From Acidimicrobiaceae bacterium (GTDB lineage: Bacteria; Actinomycetota; Acidimicrobiia; Acidimicrobiales; Palsa-688), in the NCBI GenBank assembly GCA_027334785.1, contig DAHWQF010000010.1, forward strand, positions 1 to 18,046: a DNA stretch of 18,046 nt, in the 5' to 3' direction. Below the pieces are notes generated by a model. That model searched no databases. It was not told the origin of the DNA and worked only from the letters and a program-made list of their open reading frames with translations. The position numbers were made by a program, and so were the translations under genes. This document shows positions 5,961-13,165 of this stretch, in pieces. Each line of letters starts with the position of its first letter. Position 1 is the first letter of the stretch.

Positions 5961-7236
5961 TCATAGCTCCCAAAGGGCAGAAATGGGGACGGCGAGCAGA
6001 CGGTCGCCGAAAGGCAGAGCTTGGGAGCCCGCATAGAGCACCAGCCCGGCGACGAAGCGTTCTCTGAGCGTGTCCCGCATGGCGCTGAGCCAACGGAACC
6101 AGTCGCGCCCTGGTGTCTGACCGGCCTTTACCTCGATGCCCAGGACGCGGCCGTCGGACGCCTCTAGGACCAAGTCCACCTCGGCGCCGGCCCTGTCCCG
6201 CCAGTGGTACAGGGTGGCATCGGTGCCGGCCCAGGTGAGCTGGCGGCACAGCTCGGCGAACACGAAGGTCTCAACGAGCTGGCCGGTCGCGGGGTCGGTG
6301 GGGTCCTCCAGGGGCACCCGAGGTCTTGCCGAGAAGCCACGCCGCGAGCCCGGGGTCGGTCACGTAGGCCTTCGGGTGCCGCTTCACCCGACGGGTGAGG
6401 TTCTTCGACCAAGCCGGTACGGTCGTGACCAGGTGCACGGTCTCCAACCAGGCGCGGTGGTCGTAGACGGCCTGGCGCTCCAGGGGGGCGGCGTCGATAA
6501 CGGACTGCATCACCAGTTCGCAGGCTGTGCGCGCTGCGAAAAGGCGCAACAGTTGGCCCATCTCGGTCACCTTGCGGATACCGGAGATCTCGACCACGTC
6601 ACGTTGGATGACCGTGCGCACATAGTCACGGAACCACCCCGGGCGCTGGCGAGCGGGGAGCTGGACGACCTCGGGGTACCCCCCGGTGCAGAGCCGGTCG
6701 TAGAGCTCACGTCGGCCGAACCCACTCGGGCGGTAGCTGTCAAAGGCCGCGGCGCCGGAGAAGGCGGCGTCGATGAAGCCGTCAGGCTTCCCGTCGAGCT
6801 CGCCTTGGGTAAAGGGCCACACCTCGACAAAACCGGCTCTGCCGGCCAGGGACTCAGAGATCGTGGGCACGGTCAAGAAGTTGGACGAACCCGTCAGGAC
6901 GAACTGGCCTGCGCCCGGGTCCCGGTCGACGACGGCCTTGATGGCCCGCACGAGCACCTCGCCACCGCGTTGCACCTCGTCGATGACGACTGGGCGGGCA
7001 CCGGCTCGGACGAAACCCACCGGGTCAGCCCTCGCCGCCTCGAGCACAGCCTGGTCGTCGAGGTTGCGCAAAGTGCCGGCGCCGAGTTGGCTGACGACGA
7101 GGGTGGTCTTGCCGGACTGACGTGGGCCCGTCACCACAGTGACCCTCCGAGCACCCACCGTCTCTAGGTAACGAGCTTCCACGGCCCTCCTCAGCATCGA
7201 AGCCATCATACAGAACGCCGACCCACTACCATACAT
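5961..7236 (-). pseudogene. DUF4143-type ATPase with PD-(D/E)xK-like C-terminus, frameshifted (copy 1)
   Basis: Two adjacent frames form one gene of about 425 codons. The N-terminal part (7236 to about 6311) has a Walker A GPRQSGKTT (residues 37-45), a Walker B VVIDEVQR (83-90) and a sensor-like FVLTGSSN. It continues to KRHPKAYVTDPGLAAWLL, the usual end of the AAA_14/DUF4143 middle region. The C-terminal part, one frame over and ending at 5961, has ETFVFAEL and EVDLVLE...GIEVKAG, the nuclease-like motif of the family. Removing one C from the four-C run at 6311-6314 joins them cleanly. The family's biological role is not established. ATGs at 7209, 7206 and 7197 are alternative starts; 7236 has a weak GAAGGA upstream. 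It may be a decayed gene or a sequence error. Confidence 0.8.
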
Positions 7237-7280
7237 AACGCCGACACTTTCCTTCGATAATGACGGTCGGCGAGGTTATG
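7207..7280. promoter_or_regulatory. Repeated motif at the start of the DUF4143 gene, candidate operator (copy 1)
   Basis: CATACAGAACGCCGAC (7207-7222) recurs as CATACATAACGCCGAC (7230-7245), 23 bp apart. A related inverted form, GTCGGCG then TTATG, lies at 7266-7280. The repeats straddle the possible start codons of the minus-strand gene, so they may be an operator if translation begins at 7209 or lower. Confidence 0.4.
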
Positions 7281-7288
7281 GGGCGCAT

Positions 7289-7359
7289 TCCGTACTAAAG
7301 ATCGCGTAAACACTGCGATCCGTACCTCCGTTACTACGGAATTGCTGACTTACTGATAA
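7289..7359 (+). repeat. 8-bp phased repeat array, cluster B, with inverted repeats (copy 1)
   Basis: TCCGTACC (7319), TCCGTTAC (7327) and TACGGAAT (7335) run in 8-bp steps and are followed by GCTGACTT (7344) and ACTGATAA (7352). From 7319 the array matches cluster A at nearly every base. Upstream are another TCCGTA at 7289-7294 and an inverted pair GATCGC/GCGATC (7300-7305, 7315-7320). The last box overlaps the parA -10 element, so binding there would repress parA, as expected for partition autoregulation. Confidence 0.65.
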
Positions 7360-7362
7360 TAT
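7354..7362 (+). promoter_or_regulatory. Extended -10 promoter of parA (copy 1)
   Basis: TG-A-TAATAT lies eight bases before the parA GTG at 7371. There is no Shine-Dalgarno sequence in the gap, so a leaderless transcript starting at or beside the GTG is likely. The element overlaps the last CTGA box of cluster B. Confidence 0.6.
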
Positions 7363-7370
7363 CTATCCCC

Positions 7371-7986
7371 GTGACCGTGATCGCCGTCGCTGCCCTCAAG
7401 GGAGGGGTGGGCAAGACGACCACGGCCGTCTACTTCGCATGGGCAATGGCCAGCTCAGGCGAGAAGGTGGTGCTAGCCGACGCCGACCGCCAAGGCAGCG
7501 CCCTTCGCTGGGCCGACGAGGCCGGCGGGCTCGGTGACGGGGTACTTACCGTGGGAGCAACGACACCGGAGGCTCTGCGAGGGTTGCGTGGGCTTTGCAA
7601 CGGTGCGGAGGTGGTGATCGACACCCCCTCCCGGTGACCTAAGGCTCGTGCGGTCGGCCCTTGTCCGAGCCGATGTGGCAGTAGTGCCTGTGCGGACAAC
7701 TTTGCTCGACCTTGACCGCCTGGGGGAGACCCTCGACGAAGTGCGCGAGGCGGAAGTGCCTGCGGCGGTCCTACTGACCCAGGCCCGTAGCCGTACTCGC
7801 AGCCTCGCCGGCGCCAAAGACGCGCTCGACCGACTGGGCCTGCCGGTACTGGAGACGGTGATCCCTGCCCGTGAAGGTATTGCCGCTAGCTTCGGGGACC
7901 GCCCCGACCCAGAAGGCCTGATTGCTTATAGAGCGGCCATGGAGGAACTAAGAGCGGCGCTCAAGACTGCAAAGGACAGCCCATGA
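7371..7986 (+). pseudogene. ParA-type partition ATPase, frame interrupted (copy 1)
   Basis: A small ParA of about 205 codons in two frames. The first frame (7371-7637) has the deviant Walker A KGGVGKTTTA (residues 10-19), the A' region LADADRQGSA and the start of Walker B, VVIDTP (81-86). It then hits TGA at 7635. The +1 frame supplies the expected PPGD, ADVAVVPVRTT and a normal C-terminus to 7986. Dropping one C from the five-C run at 7624-7628 restores VVIDTPPGD. ParA would move plasmid copies by ATP-dependent DNA binding with its partner protein, whose ATG overlaps this stop. The lesion may be an indel error, true inactivation, or +1 recoding at CCC-T. The promoter and partner gene look intact. 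Confidence 0.88.
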
Positions 7987-8249
7987 CCCCTCGCGACCTC
8001 TCCGCCAGGATGCAGTCCGTTGCCAAGCGAGACCGCCCGAAAGAGCTCGTGGCGACACGTGCTGACGCGGCACGAGGGGCCCGCGTGCATCGCGTGACGG
8101 TCGACCTCGATGACAGCGAGTACTTGACGCTTCGCGGTAATGCCACCAACTGGTTTGTCTCGGGGTCGGCTGTCCTGCGTGCCTTGCTCGCAGAAATGAG
8201 TGAGGACGGGGAACTGGCTGAAAAGATCGCGGCACGGGTGCGGGACTGA
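7983..8249 (+). CDS. Ribbon-helix-helix ParA partner, centromere-binding protein (copy 1)
   Basis: An 88-aa protein that starts within the parA stop (ATGA overlap, 7983-7986), with AAGGA six bases upstream. The N-terminal 30 residues are basic and flexible, typical of the region that stimulates a ParA partner's ATPase. Residues about 33-75 (RVHRVTVDLDDSEYLTL followed by two helices, SGSAVLRALLAEM) fit a ribbon-helix-helix fold: a DNA-contacting beta strand, then two helices. Small RHH partners go with small type Ib ParA proteins and bind short phased direct repeats. The 8-bp boxes at 7344 (upstream of the operon), 8269 (20 bp after this gene), 5849 and 104 are the natural candidate targets. 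The family link is by pattern only. Confidence 0.72.
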   Translation: MTPRDLSARMQSVAKRDRPKELVATRADAARGARVHRVTVDLDDSEYLTLRGNATNWFVSGSAVLRALLAEMSEDGELAEKIAARVRD

Positions 8250-8261
8250 AGCCCTGCCACA

Positions 8262-8297
8262 CGTACTTACTGATTCACTGATGTACGGGGTTACGGA
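8262..8297 (+). repeat. 8-bp phased repeat array, cluster C (copy 1)
   Basis: A partial unit CGTACTT leads into ACTGATTC (8269-8276) and ACTGATGT (8277-8284), followed by TACGG at 8284 and 8292, again 8 bp apart. The cluster lies between the convergent ends of the RHH gene and the antitoxin gene, where no promoter is expected. This favours a structural role such as a partition or replication site. Confidence 0.6.
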
Positions 8298-8310
8298 CTA
8301 AAGACGGTCC

Positions 8311-8715
8311 CTAGGCAACCCGGCAACGGTAAGTCTGGCCTTCGACCTTCGCCTCGACGACCAGCTCCCCACCGAGAGCCTGGACATACCCGGCCAGGGT
8401 CGCAAGGACCACCCTCGCAGGGTCCCTCTCCAGGCGTGAGACCTGGGCCTGGGGGCGGCCCCACGCCCGGCCAAGGTCGGCCTGGGTGAGGCCTATAGCC
8501 TCGCGGAGCTGGCGAAGGCTCACGACGAGCTCCTGCTCCAAGGCGCGCCGCTCGGCGGCTACTCTTAGGTGGGTGTCGAAGGAAGGGCCCGCTGGGTGAG
8601 TAAAGAGCTCCTCCGGCCGGCGCTCGACGACATCGCCCGCGCCAGCAGCCTCGAGCCAATCCCCTGGTTCCCAGTCCTGAGGCGCCTTCAGTGTTTTAGC
8701 CTTGCTCATTGCCAT
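8311..8715 (-). CDS. XRE-family antitoxin, HigA-like (copy 1)
   Basis: A 134-aa protein with a Cro/C1-type helix-turn-helix at about residues 66-97 (LRQLREAIGLTQADLGRAW then PQAQVSRLE). About 60 residues, rich in acidic and bulky groups, precede it and are longer than in many HigA proteins. As the second gene of the operon it would neutralise the HigB-like toxin and repress the shared promoter. The ATG at 8715 is chosen because AGGAG (8721-8725) lies five bases upstream; the ATG at 8709 forms an exact ATGA overlap with the toxin stop and is the alternative. It converges with the partition operon. Confidence 0.85.
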   Translation of the reverse strand: MAMSKAKTLKAPQDWEPGDWLEAAGAGDVVERRPEELFTHPAGPSFDTHLRVAAERRALEQELVVSLRQLREAIGLTQADLGRAWGRPQAQVSRLERDPARVVLATLAGYVQALGGELVVEAKVEGQTYRCRVA

Positions 8716-9095
8716 CCTCGCTCCTTTCTCATCATGTTGAACACCTGGTCGGCCACTGGCACGTGGGCCTCGTACCAGTCCTCGCCTGGGTGGCGTGCCT
8801 CCCAGGTCGCTTTGTCGCCGGCGACGCAAAAGGCGACGACCTGGTCGCGGTTAGCGAAGCACGCCAGCACACGTATGACCCAACGGCGGCCTTCGGCTTG
8901 GGACTCGGTGCGGACCTCGCTCATGTTGGGGAAGTGGGCGCTTGACTGGACACGGTGACGGACGTACGGGAGAGCGGCGTCTCGCCCGTACTCCAACAAG
9001 TAGGCCATATCGGCACTGACCGCTAATGCAACCTCCAGAGGCGGCCGGTCCAACCAGGGCTGGAACCCGGGTGAGTAAGCCCGGTTCAGCGCCAC
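8706..9095 (-). CDS. RelE/HigB-like toxin of the Gp49/DUF891 type
   Basis: A 129-aa protein expected to be a ribosome-dependent mRNA interferase. The sequence shows the family order: PWLDRPPLE, an LLEYGRDAALPYVRHRV stretch, FPNMSEVRTESQ in place of the usual NLkElR, WVIRVLACF, VAFCVAGDKATW (the GDK signature) and WYEAHVPVADQVFNMM. The GTG at 9095 is preferred because an extended -10 box ends seven bases before it with no ribosome binding site between; a TTG at 9104 is possible but lies over that box. The toxin comes before the antitoxin, the higBA order, and the two overlap. This is the only complete copy, since both window ends cut the other one. Confidence 0.82.
   Translation of the reverse strand: MALNRAYSPGFQPWLDRPPLEVALAVSADMAYLLEYGRDAALPYVRHRVQSSAHFPNMSEVRTESQAEGRRWVIRVLACFANRDQVVAFCVAGDKATWEARHPGEDWYEAHVPVADQVFNMMRKERGWQ
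8721..8725 (-). promoter_or_regulatory. Shine-Dalgarno of the antitoxin (copy 1)
   Basis: AGGAG on the minus strand, five bases before the ATG at 8715 and eleven before that at 8709. It lies inside the toxin gene and favours the earlier start. Confidence 0.6.
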
Positions 9096-9102
9096 AGGAA
9101 CC

Positions 9103-9111
9103 AATATAACA
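9103..9111 (-). promoter_or_regulatory. Extended -10 promoter of the toxin-antitoxin operon (copy 2)
   Basis: The minus strand reads TG-T-TATATT, seven bases before the toxin GTG at 9095. This is a likely leaderless start, as in copy 1 at 52-60. Confidence 0.5.
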
Positions 9112-9154
9112 GATCTGATGTAATGCGCAGGTTACGCCAAGGACCTCGGCAAGC

Positions 9155-9178
9155 ACTGACTTACTGACTTACTAGCGA
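9155..9178 (+). repeat. 8-bp phased CTGA boxes, cluster D (copy 2)
   Basis: Two perfect ACTGACTT units in 8-bp step plus a partial unit, about 50 bp upstream of the intact toxin promoter at 9103-9111. The sequence is the same as at 104-127. Confidence 0.6.
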
Positions 9179-9193
9179 TTTGCTCTCCCTTAA

Positions 9194-9232
9194 GGCCCGG
9201 TACTCCCGAAGCTGTCCCCAGCCGCAAAGTAG
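9194..9232 (+). repeat. Terminal inverted repeat, left (copy 2)
   Basis: The 39-bp left end, beginning GGCCCGGTACTCCC. It pairs with 13972-14010 with one mismatch. Confidence 0.9.
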
Positions 9233-9246
9233 GGGCGGACGTGGAC

Positions 9247-9987
9247 CTACACAGGGAAGCGCCCGATGGTTTGTTCGTAGGTCTTTTGGGCGTCGGAGAG
9301 AGCGATCCGGGAGTAGATCTCAAGGGACTGGCGGCTGGCGTGGCCGCTGTAAGGCTGGATGAGGGCGTCGTCAATGCCTTGGGTCTTGAGCCAGGTGAAC
9401 AGGAAGTGGCGGAGGCGGTGGGGAGAGATGGGGTGCGTCATGCCGGAGGCGGTGGCGTAGCGGGTGAGCATGGCGCGCACACCACGGTCGCTGTAGGCCT
9501 TCTTCCAGCTTGACTCGAAGAGGTGGGCGGCACCCTTGCCCCGCATGGCCTGCATGTGCAACGCCAGTGTCTCTTTGAACGAGGTTGGGAACGGGACCAT
9601 GCGGTCCTTGCCACCCTTGCCTTGGGTGATGCGGATGCGGCAGGCGTCGAGGTCTACGTCGTCGAGGCGGATGGCGACCAGCTCGGCGACCCGGACACCG
9701 GTGTAGAGCAGGGTCTTGATCAGGACGACGTCACCGCCCCGTCGTTGCCTCCACACGTTGTCGTAGTAACGGCGGATCTCGTCTTCGGTAGGCACGTACG
9801 GGAGCCGTTTTGGCTGGCGTTGGACCTCGATGTCCAACTCTGTGCGCAGGTGCTTGAAGACCTCTTTGAGGTAGATATAGTCGGGGCGCTCACCGCGCAG
9901 GTACTTGGCGAGCTGGTGGGCTTTCTGGCGGGCCGGCGTCCGTTTCGCCTCGACCGAGTTAGCGGGCTCGTCGCCCCGGCCGGTCAT
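9247..9987 (-). CDS. TnpI-like tyrosine recombinase (copy 2)
   Basis: Identical 246-aa recombinase with R99, K124, H190, R193, H216 and Y225 all present. Its ATG overlaps the stop of the second tnpA as ATGA. If the molecule is a plasmid dimer, a functional TnpI acting on the two transposon copies could in principle resolve it to monomers, since both copies carry the same recombination site in direct orientation. Confidence 0.88.
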   Translation of the reverse strand: MTGRGDEPANSVEAKRTPARQKAHQLAKYLRGERPDYIYLKEVFKHLRTELDIEVQRQPKRLPYVPTEDEIRRYYDNVWRQRRGGDVVLIKTLLYTGVRVAELVAIRLDDVDLDACRIRITQGKGGKDRMVPFPTSFKETLALHMQAMRGKGAAHLFESSWKKAYSDRGVRAMLTRYATASGMTHPISPHRLRHFLFTWLKTQGIDDALIQPYSGHASRQSLEIYSRIALSDAQKTYEQTIGRFPV

Positions 9988-12926
9988 CGTGGCGCCGCCG
10001 GGAGGCCGAGGTCGATGTGGCGGTCCATTTCAAGGCGGAACGAGCCATAGGGGTTTACGTGGGCCCAGAACAGCGGGGTGAGGGCGCGGCGGTCCTCCTC
10101 AGTGAGCCGGTCGGCCCACTCGGGCCTGGCTAGCACCCGTTGCAGGAAGATCGTGTTGATGTACACAAGGGCCGACTGGAGCAGGTGAAGAGCGAGCATG
10201 GTGACCTCCTGGTCCTCCCGGTCAGCGCCGGTTAGCTCGCTGGCTTTCCCGTAGCAGAGCACGGCGTTGGCGCTGTTCCAGTTCTCGATGACCTGGAGCC
10301 CTTCGTGGATCTCGCGCCGTAGCGGAGGCAGGCGGAGATAGTCGGCAATGAAGACGGACTTGACCGCGCGACCTAGCTCGACCAGGGCCTGGTAGGTGGG
10401 GTGCTTGGGCCCGCCGCGGACGAAGCGCCGGAGCATCTGGTCGGCGGCGGCCGTCCCCAGGCGCAGCGCGGTGGCGTACTTGACCATCTGGTCGTACTGC
10501 TGGGCGATCAGCTCCCAGCGGATGGGCCGGGTGAGCACGGGGGCCAAGTTCGGGTAGGCGCTGGCGTCGTCGTCGGGCAGGTAGAGCCGGGCCGACCCGA
10601 TGTTCTTCAGCCTGGGCAGGAGGTTGAAGCCGAGCAGGTAGGTGAAGGCGAAGCCGACTGCAGACTGCCCGTGGGTGTCGACGTAGTTGCGGTCGACCTC
10701 GGCGTCGGTGCAGTGGCGGAGGAGGCCTTCGATCATGGCCGCGACCTCGGACAAGGAGCAGCTCTTCAGCTGAGAGTAGATACAAACCGAGCTCGTCTCT
10801 ACGTGCCAGTAGATCATCACCCCTGGACCTCGGTAGCGGGCGTGCCACTCGGTCATCAAGTTGGACTCCCAGGCGCCGAACTTCTTCGAGTCGCTGGCAC
10901 AGGCGGTGCCCTCGCCCCACAGGCCGTTGTCCCGGACCGTGAACGTGGCGTTGACAACCCGGATGATGGCCTGGCGCAGGTTATCGCGGTTCACGTACAG
11001 CCAGCGTGCCCTGCGCAGGGCAGCCTCGGTCTCGCCGTGCTCGCCGGTGGCGATCTGTTTGATGCCGATGTTGGTTCCCAACCCGAACAGGACCAGCAAT
11101 AACCGCCGGCGCACGACGTCCCGGGGCAGGGCCTCGCGTGAAGCGACGGAGCTGAACGAGCTGGTGAAGTCGGTAAGGAAGTCGGCCTCTTTCAGGAAAT
11201 CGAGAAGGTCGATGGTGCCGAAGGACTGCTCGACGTCTTTCTTCAGGCGCTCCAGGTTGGCTGGTTCGACCAGCTTTTCGGGCTTTGGGACGCTGATCCA
11301 AGGCTCACCGGCCCGGGTGAGGAAGCGGACGCCTCCGGTGTCATCTGCCCTGATCGAGGTGTCGAGAGCCGCCAAGGCGGTGCGCATCCGCTCCTTGAGC
11401 TCGGCGATGAACCTCGACGGGTCGAGCGGTTGGCGTAGCGCCGCGTAATGGACCTCCCGGCTGGCCTCGAACTCCGCCGGCAGGTCGGCCTCTGGGTCCC
11501 GCCACCGGTTGGCCCCGTCTACCCAGATCTCCCGGCGGCGCAGGCCGTCGCGCAACGCCCGCAGGACACAAAGCTCGTAGGGGATGCGCTCGACCCGGCC
11601 GCGCTCGTTCATCACCGCCTCGCGCCAGTCGTCCGGGACGACCCCGTCGAGAGGCACCTGCTCGTCCTGGGCGTAGTAGCGGACCGCGCCGGGGCGCGTG
11701 GCGTAACGGCGGAGCAGCGCCAGGGCGTCGGCCACGGGCTGGTGGGCCTTGTTGTTCGAGCGGAACTCAAGGGCGTCGAGCAGCTTGGGCAACATGCGGC
11801 GGTAGTGGCTGGAGTACGACGAGCGCAGGACCTTGCGGACCCGGGTCTTGAACGCGACCTCGTTGGCCTTGGCTTCGGCCACGAGGTCGCGCAAGGTGGC
11901 TTCGCCCACAACCGGGAACAAGGCATGGCGGACGGTCTCGTCGGGGTGTTCCAGGGCGGCTTCTGCCAGGCGGAACAGGATCCCCTGTTTGCCACGGACC
12001 CGGCGCAGGTCGGCCAGCATCTCGCCCTCCACTCGGTTTTCCGCTCGGGTGCCGATCTTGTGGACGACGCCGATGAACAGCTCCACCAGGCCATCGGTGA
12101 TCTCACCGGTGCGCGACCAGCACAGGGCGGCGAGGAGGGTCAAGCGGACCGGGCGGGGCCGGTCGCGCAAGTCGGAGGGGTACTCCTGGGCCGCACGGGC
12201 ACGCCAGGCAGCGACCACGGGTTCGGGGGTGCCGGTGAACAGGTCCGCCAGCAGCCCTATTGCCCGGATCCGCTGGAGCTTTTCGACCTCGGCGAGCAGG
12301 CTGTCCAAGCTGACCTGCCCGGGGTCGGCCTTGAGCTCGGCCAGCGCGCCCCCGGGGCTGGCGGGCTCATCATCGGCGCGCTCGGCCACGAGCTCATCGA
12401 GACGTTCGGCGGCATCAGTGCCGAGCCGGGCCGTCGTACCGGCGCAGAAACGGTCGGCGGCCCTGGACCTGGCAGCGCCGACGATGCGCTCAAGGCGGCC
12501 GGGTGGCTCGGTACGTTCCGCGCGGCACCGGGCCAGTAACGCCTCCCGCAACCGCTCCTCGGAGATCTCCACCGGCGCGACTTCTTCGGCCAGCCAAGCG
12601 GTCAGGGTCTCCTCATCAGCCCGCGTGGCCTCCCGGAAACCCAGGGCGTCGCGGATCTGGGCCCGGTGGTACTCGATCGTCCGGCCCGACCAGGCGTAGC
12701 TGGCCAGCTGAGCAGGGTCGACCTTGACCTGGCCGGCCACGTAATCTACGGCGGTTGGCGGCAGCTCGCCAGCGTCACGGGGAAAACGTGCCTCCAGCTC
12801 AAAGAACTTCAAGAGCAGGACGAACCCGAGCCGCGTGGCACCCGACTTGTTCGCCACCAGACGCCAGTCCTCGTCGACGAGCGTCCAGTAGGCCACGAGG
12901 TCCTCCGGTTCCCATTCTCGCCTCAC
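9984..12926 (-). CDS. Tn3-family DDE transposase TnpA (copy 2)
   Basis: Identical, intact 980-aa transposase with the DUF4158-like N-terminus and the triad D679, D750 and E881 (E897 as alternative). The GTG start has the same AGGAGGT site at 12932-12938. Confidence 0.95.
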   Translation of the reverse strand: MRREWEPEDLVAYWTLVDEDWRLVANKSGATRLGFVLLLKFFELEARFPRDAGELPPTAVDYVAGQVKVDPAQLASYAWSGRTIEYHRAQIRDALGFREATRADEETLTAWLAEEVAPVEISEERLREALLARCRAERTEPPGRLERIVGAARSRAADRFCAGTTARLGTDAAERLDELVAERADDEPASPGGALAELKADPGQVSLDSLLAEVEKLQRIRAIGLLADLFTGTPEPVVAAWRARAAQEYPSDLRDRPRPVRLTLLAALCWSRTGEITDGLVELFIGVVHKIGTRAENRVEGEMLADLRRVRGKQGILFRLAEAALEHPDETVRHALFPVVGEATLRDLVAEAKANEVAFKTRVRKVLRSSYSSHYRRMLPKLLDALEFRSNNKAHQPVADALALLRRYATRPGAVRYYAQDEQVPLDGVVPDDWREAVMNERGRVERIPYELCVLRALRDGLRRREIWVDGANRWRDPEADLPAEFEASREVHYAALRQPLDPSRFIAELKERMRTALAALDTSIRADDTGGVRFLTRAGEPWISVPKPEKLVEPANLERLKKDVEQSFGTIDLLDFLKEADFLTDFTSSFSSVASREALPRDVVRRRLLLVLFGLGTNIGIKQIATGEHGETEAALRRARWLYVNRDNLRQAIIRVVNATFTVRDNGLWGEGTACASDSKKFGAWESNLMTEWHARYRGPGVMIYWHVETSSVCIYSQLKSCSLSEVAAMIEGLLRHCTDAEVDRNYVDTHGQSAVGFAFTYLLGFNLLPRLKNIGSARLYLPDDDASAYPNLAPVLTRPIRWELIAQQYDQMVKYATALRLGTAAADQMLRRFVRGGPKHPTYQALVELGRAVKSVFIADYLRLPPLRREIHEGLQVIENWNSANAVLCYGKASELTGADREDQEVTMLALHLLQSALVYINTIFLQRVLARPEWADRLTEEDRRALTPLFWAHVNPYGSFRLEMDRHIDLGLPAAPR

Positions 12927-12931
12927 GGCTC

Positions 12932-12938
12932 ACCTCCT
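12932..12938 (-). promoter_or_regulatory. Shine-Dalgarno of tnpA (copy 2)
   Basis: AGGAGGT on the minus strand, six bases before the GTG at 12926. Confidence 0.75.
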
Positions 12939-13150
12939 ATGCAGCCAACGCCTAGTGCACGCCCAGGAATGTGCCGAGAAGCACCGGAGGCGGCACTTGT
13001 GAGTCCCCGGGGCACCTGCGGGCGGACCGACGACCAGGCAATCCCGTCCGGCAAAGTGCGTAATTGCCAACTCTACAAGCAAAAGCGGCACTGCGCCAGC
13101 CCCACCGGGTAGTGTCCTGCTGAGGACGTGGACCGAGGCCGGCCGTCACT
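12939..13150. other. tnpA-passenger divergent intergenic region, candidate TnpI resolution site (copy 2)
   Basis: The same 212-bp gap as in copy 1, with GCGGCACT at 12990-12997 and 13085-13092 and AAGTGCG at 13054-13060. It is in direct orientation to the copy-1 site, the geometry needed for resolution. Confidence 0.35.
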
Positions 13151-13158
13151 GGAGGTGG
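13151..13158 (+). promoter_or_regulatory. Shine-Dalgarno of the 168-aa passenger gene (copy 2)
   Basis: GGAGGTGG, 7 bases before the TTG at 13166. Confidence 0.5.
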
Positions 13159-13165
13159 CAACGTT

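Larger units (their letters stand above)
1..9051. repeat. Tandem 9,051-bp unit, copy 1
   Basis: The sequence from base 1 restarts at base 9052, and every gene in the first unit reappears 9,051 bp later with the same translation. The unit has one Tn3-family transposon, a partition pair, a toxin-antitoxin pair, a DUF4143-type gene and a helix-turn-helix gene. It has no chromosomal genes, which fits a small plasmid. The unit boundary as numbered is arbitrary and falls inside the toxin gene, so the junction at 9051/9052 joins an intact reading frame, as expected of a circle. Confidence 0.95.

Noticed and set aside
6136..7167. 343-codon open frame on the plus strand across the DUF4143 gene
   Set aside because: The opposite strand has clear Walker A, Walker B and nuclease-like motifs; this frame has none and is a shadow.
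8716..8829. Longer antitoxin beginning upstream at 8829
   Set aside because: It would add 38 arginine-rich residues encoded entirely within the toxin gene, whereas the ATG at 8715 has an AGGAG site at ideal spacing.
4921..9232. The complementary arc (backbone) as the transposon, with the inverted repeats read the other way round
   Set aside because: The transposase and recombinase would then lie outside it, and the AAAGTAG side of the repeats resembles the inner and not the outer end of Tn3-family repeats.
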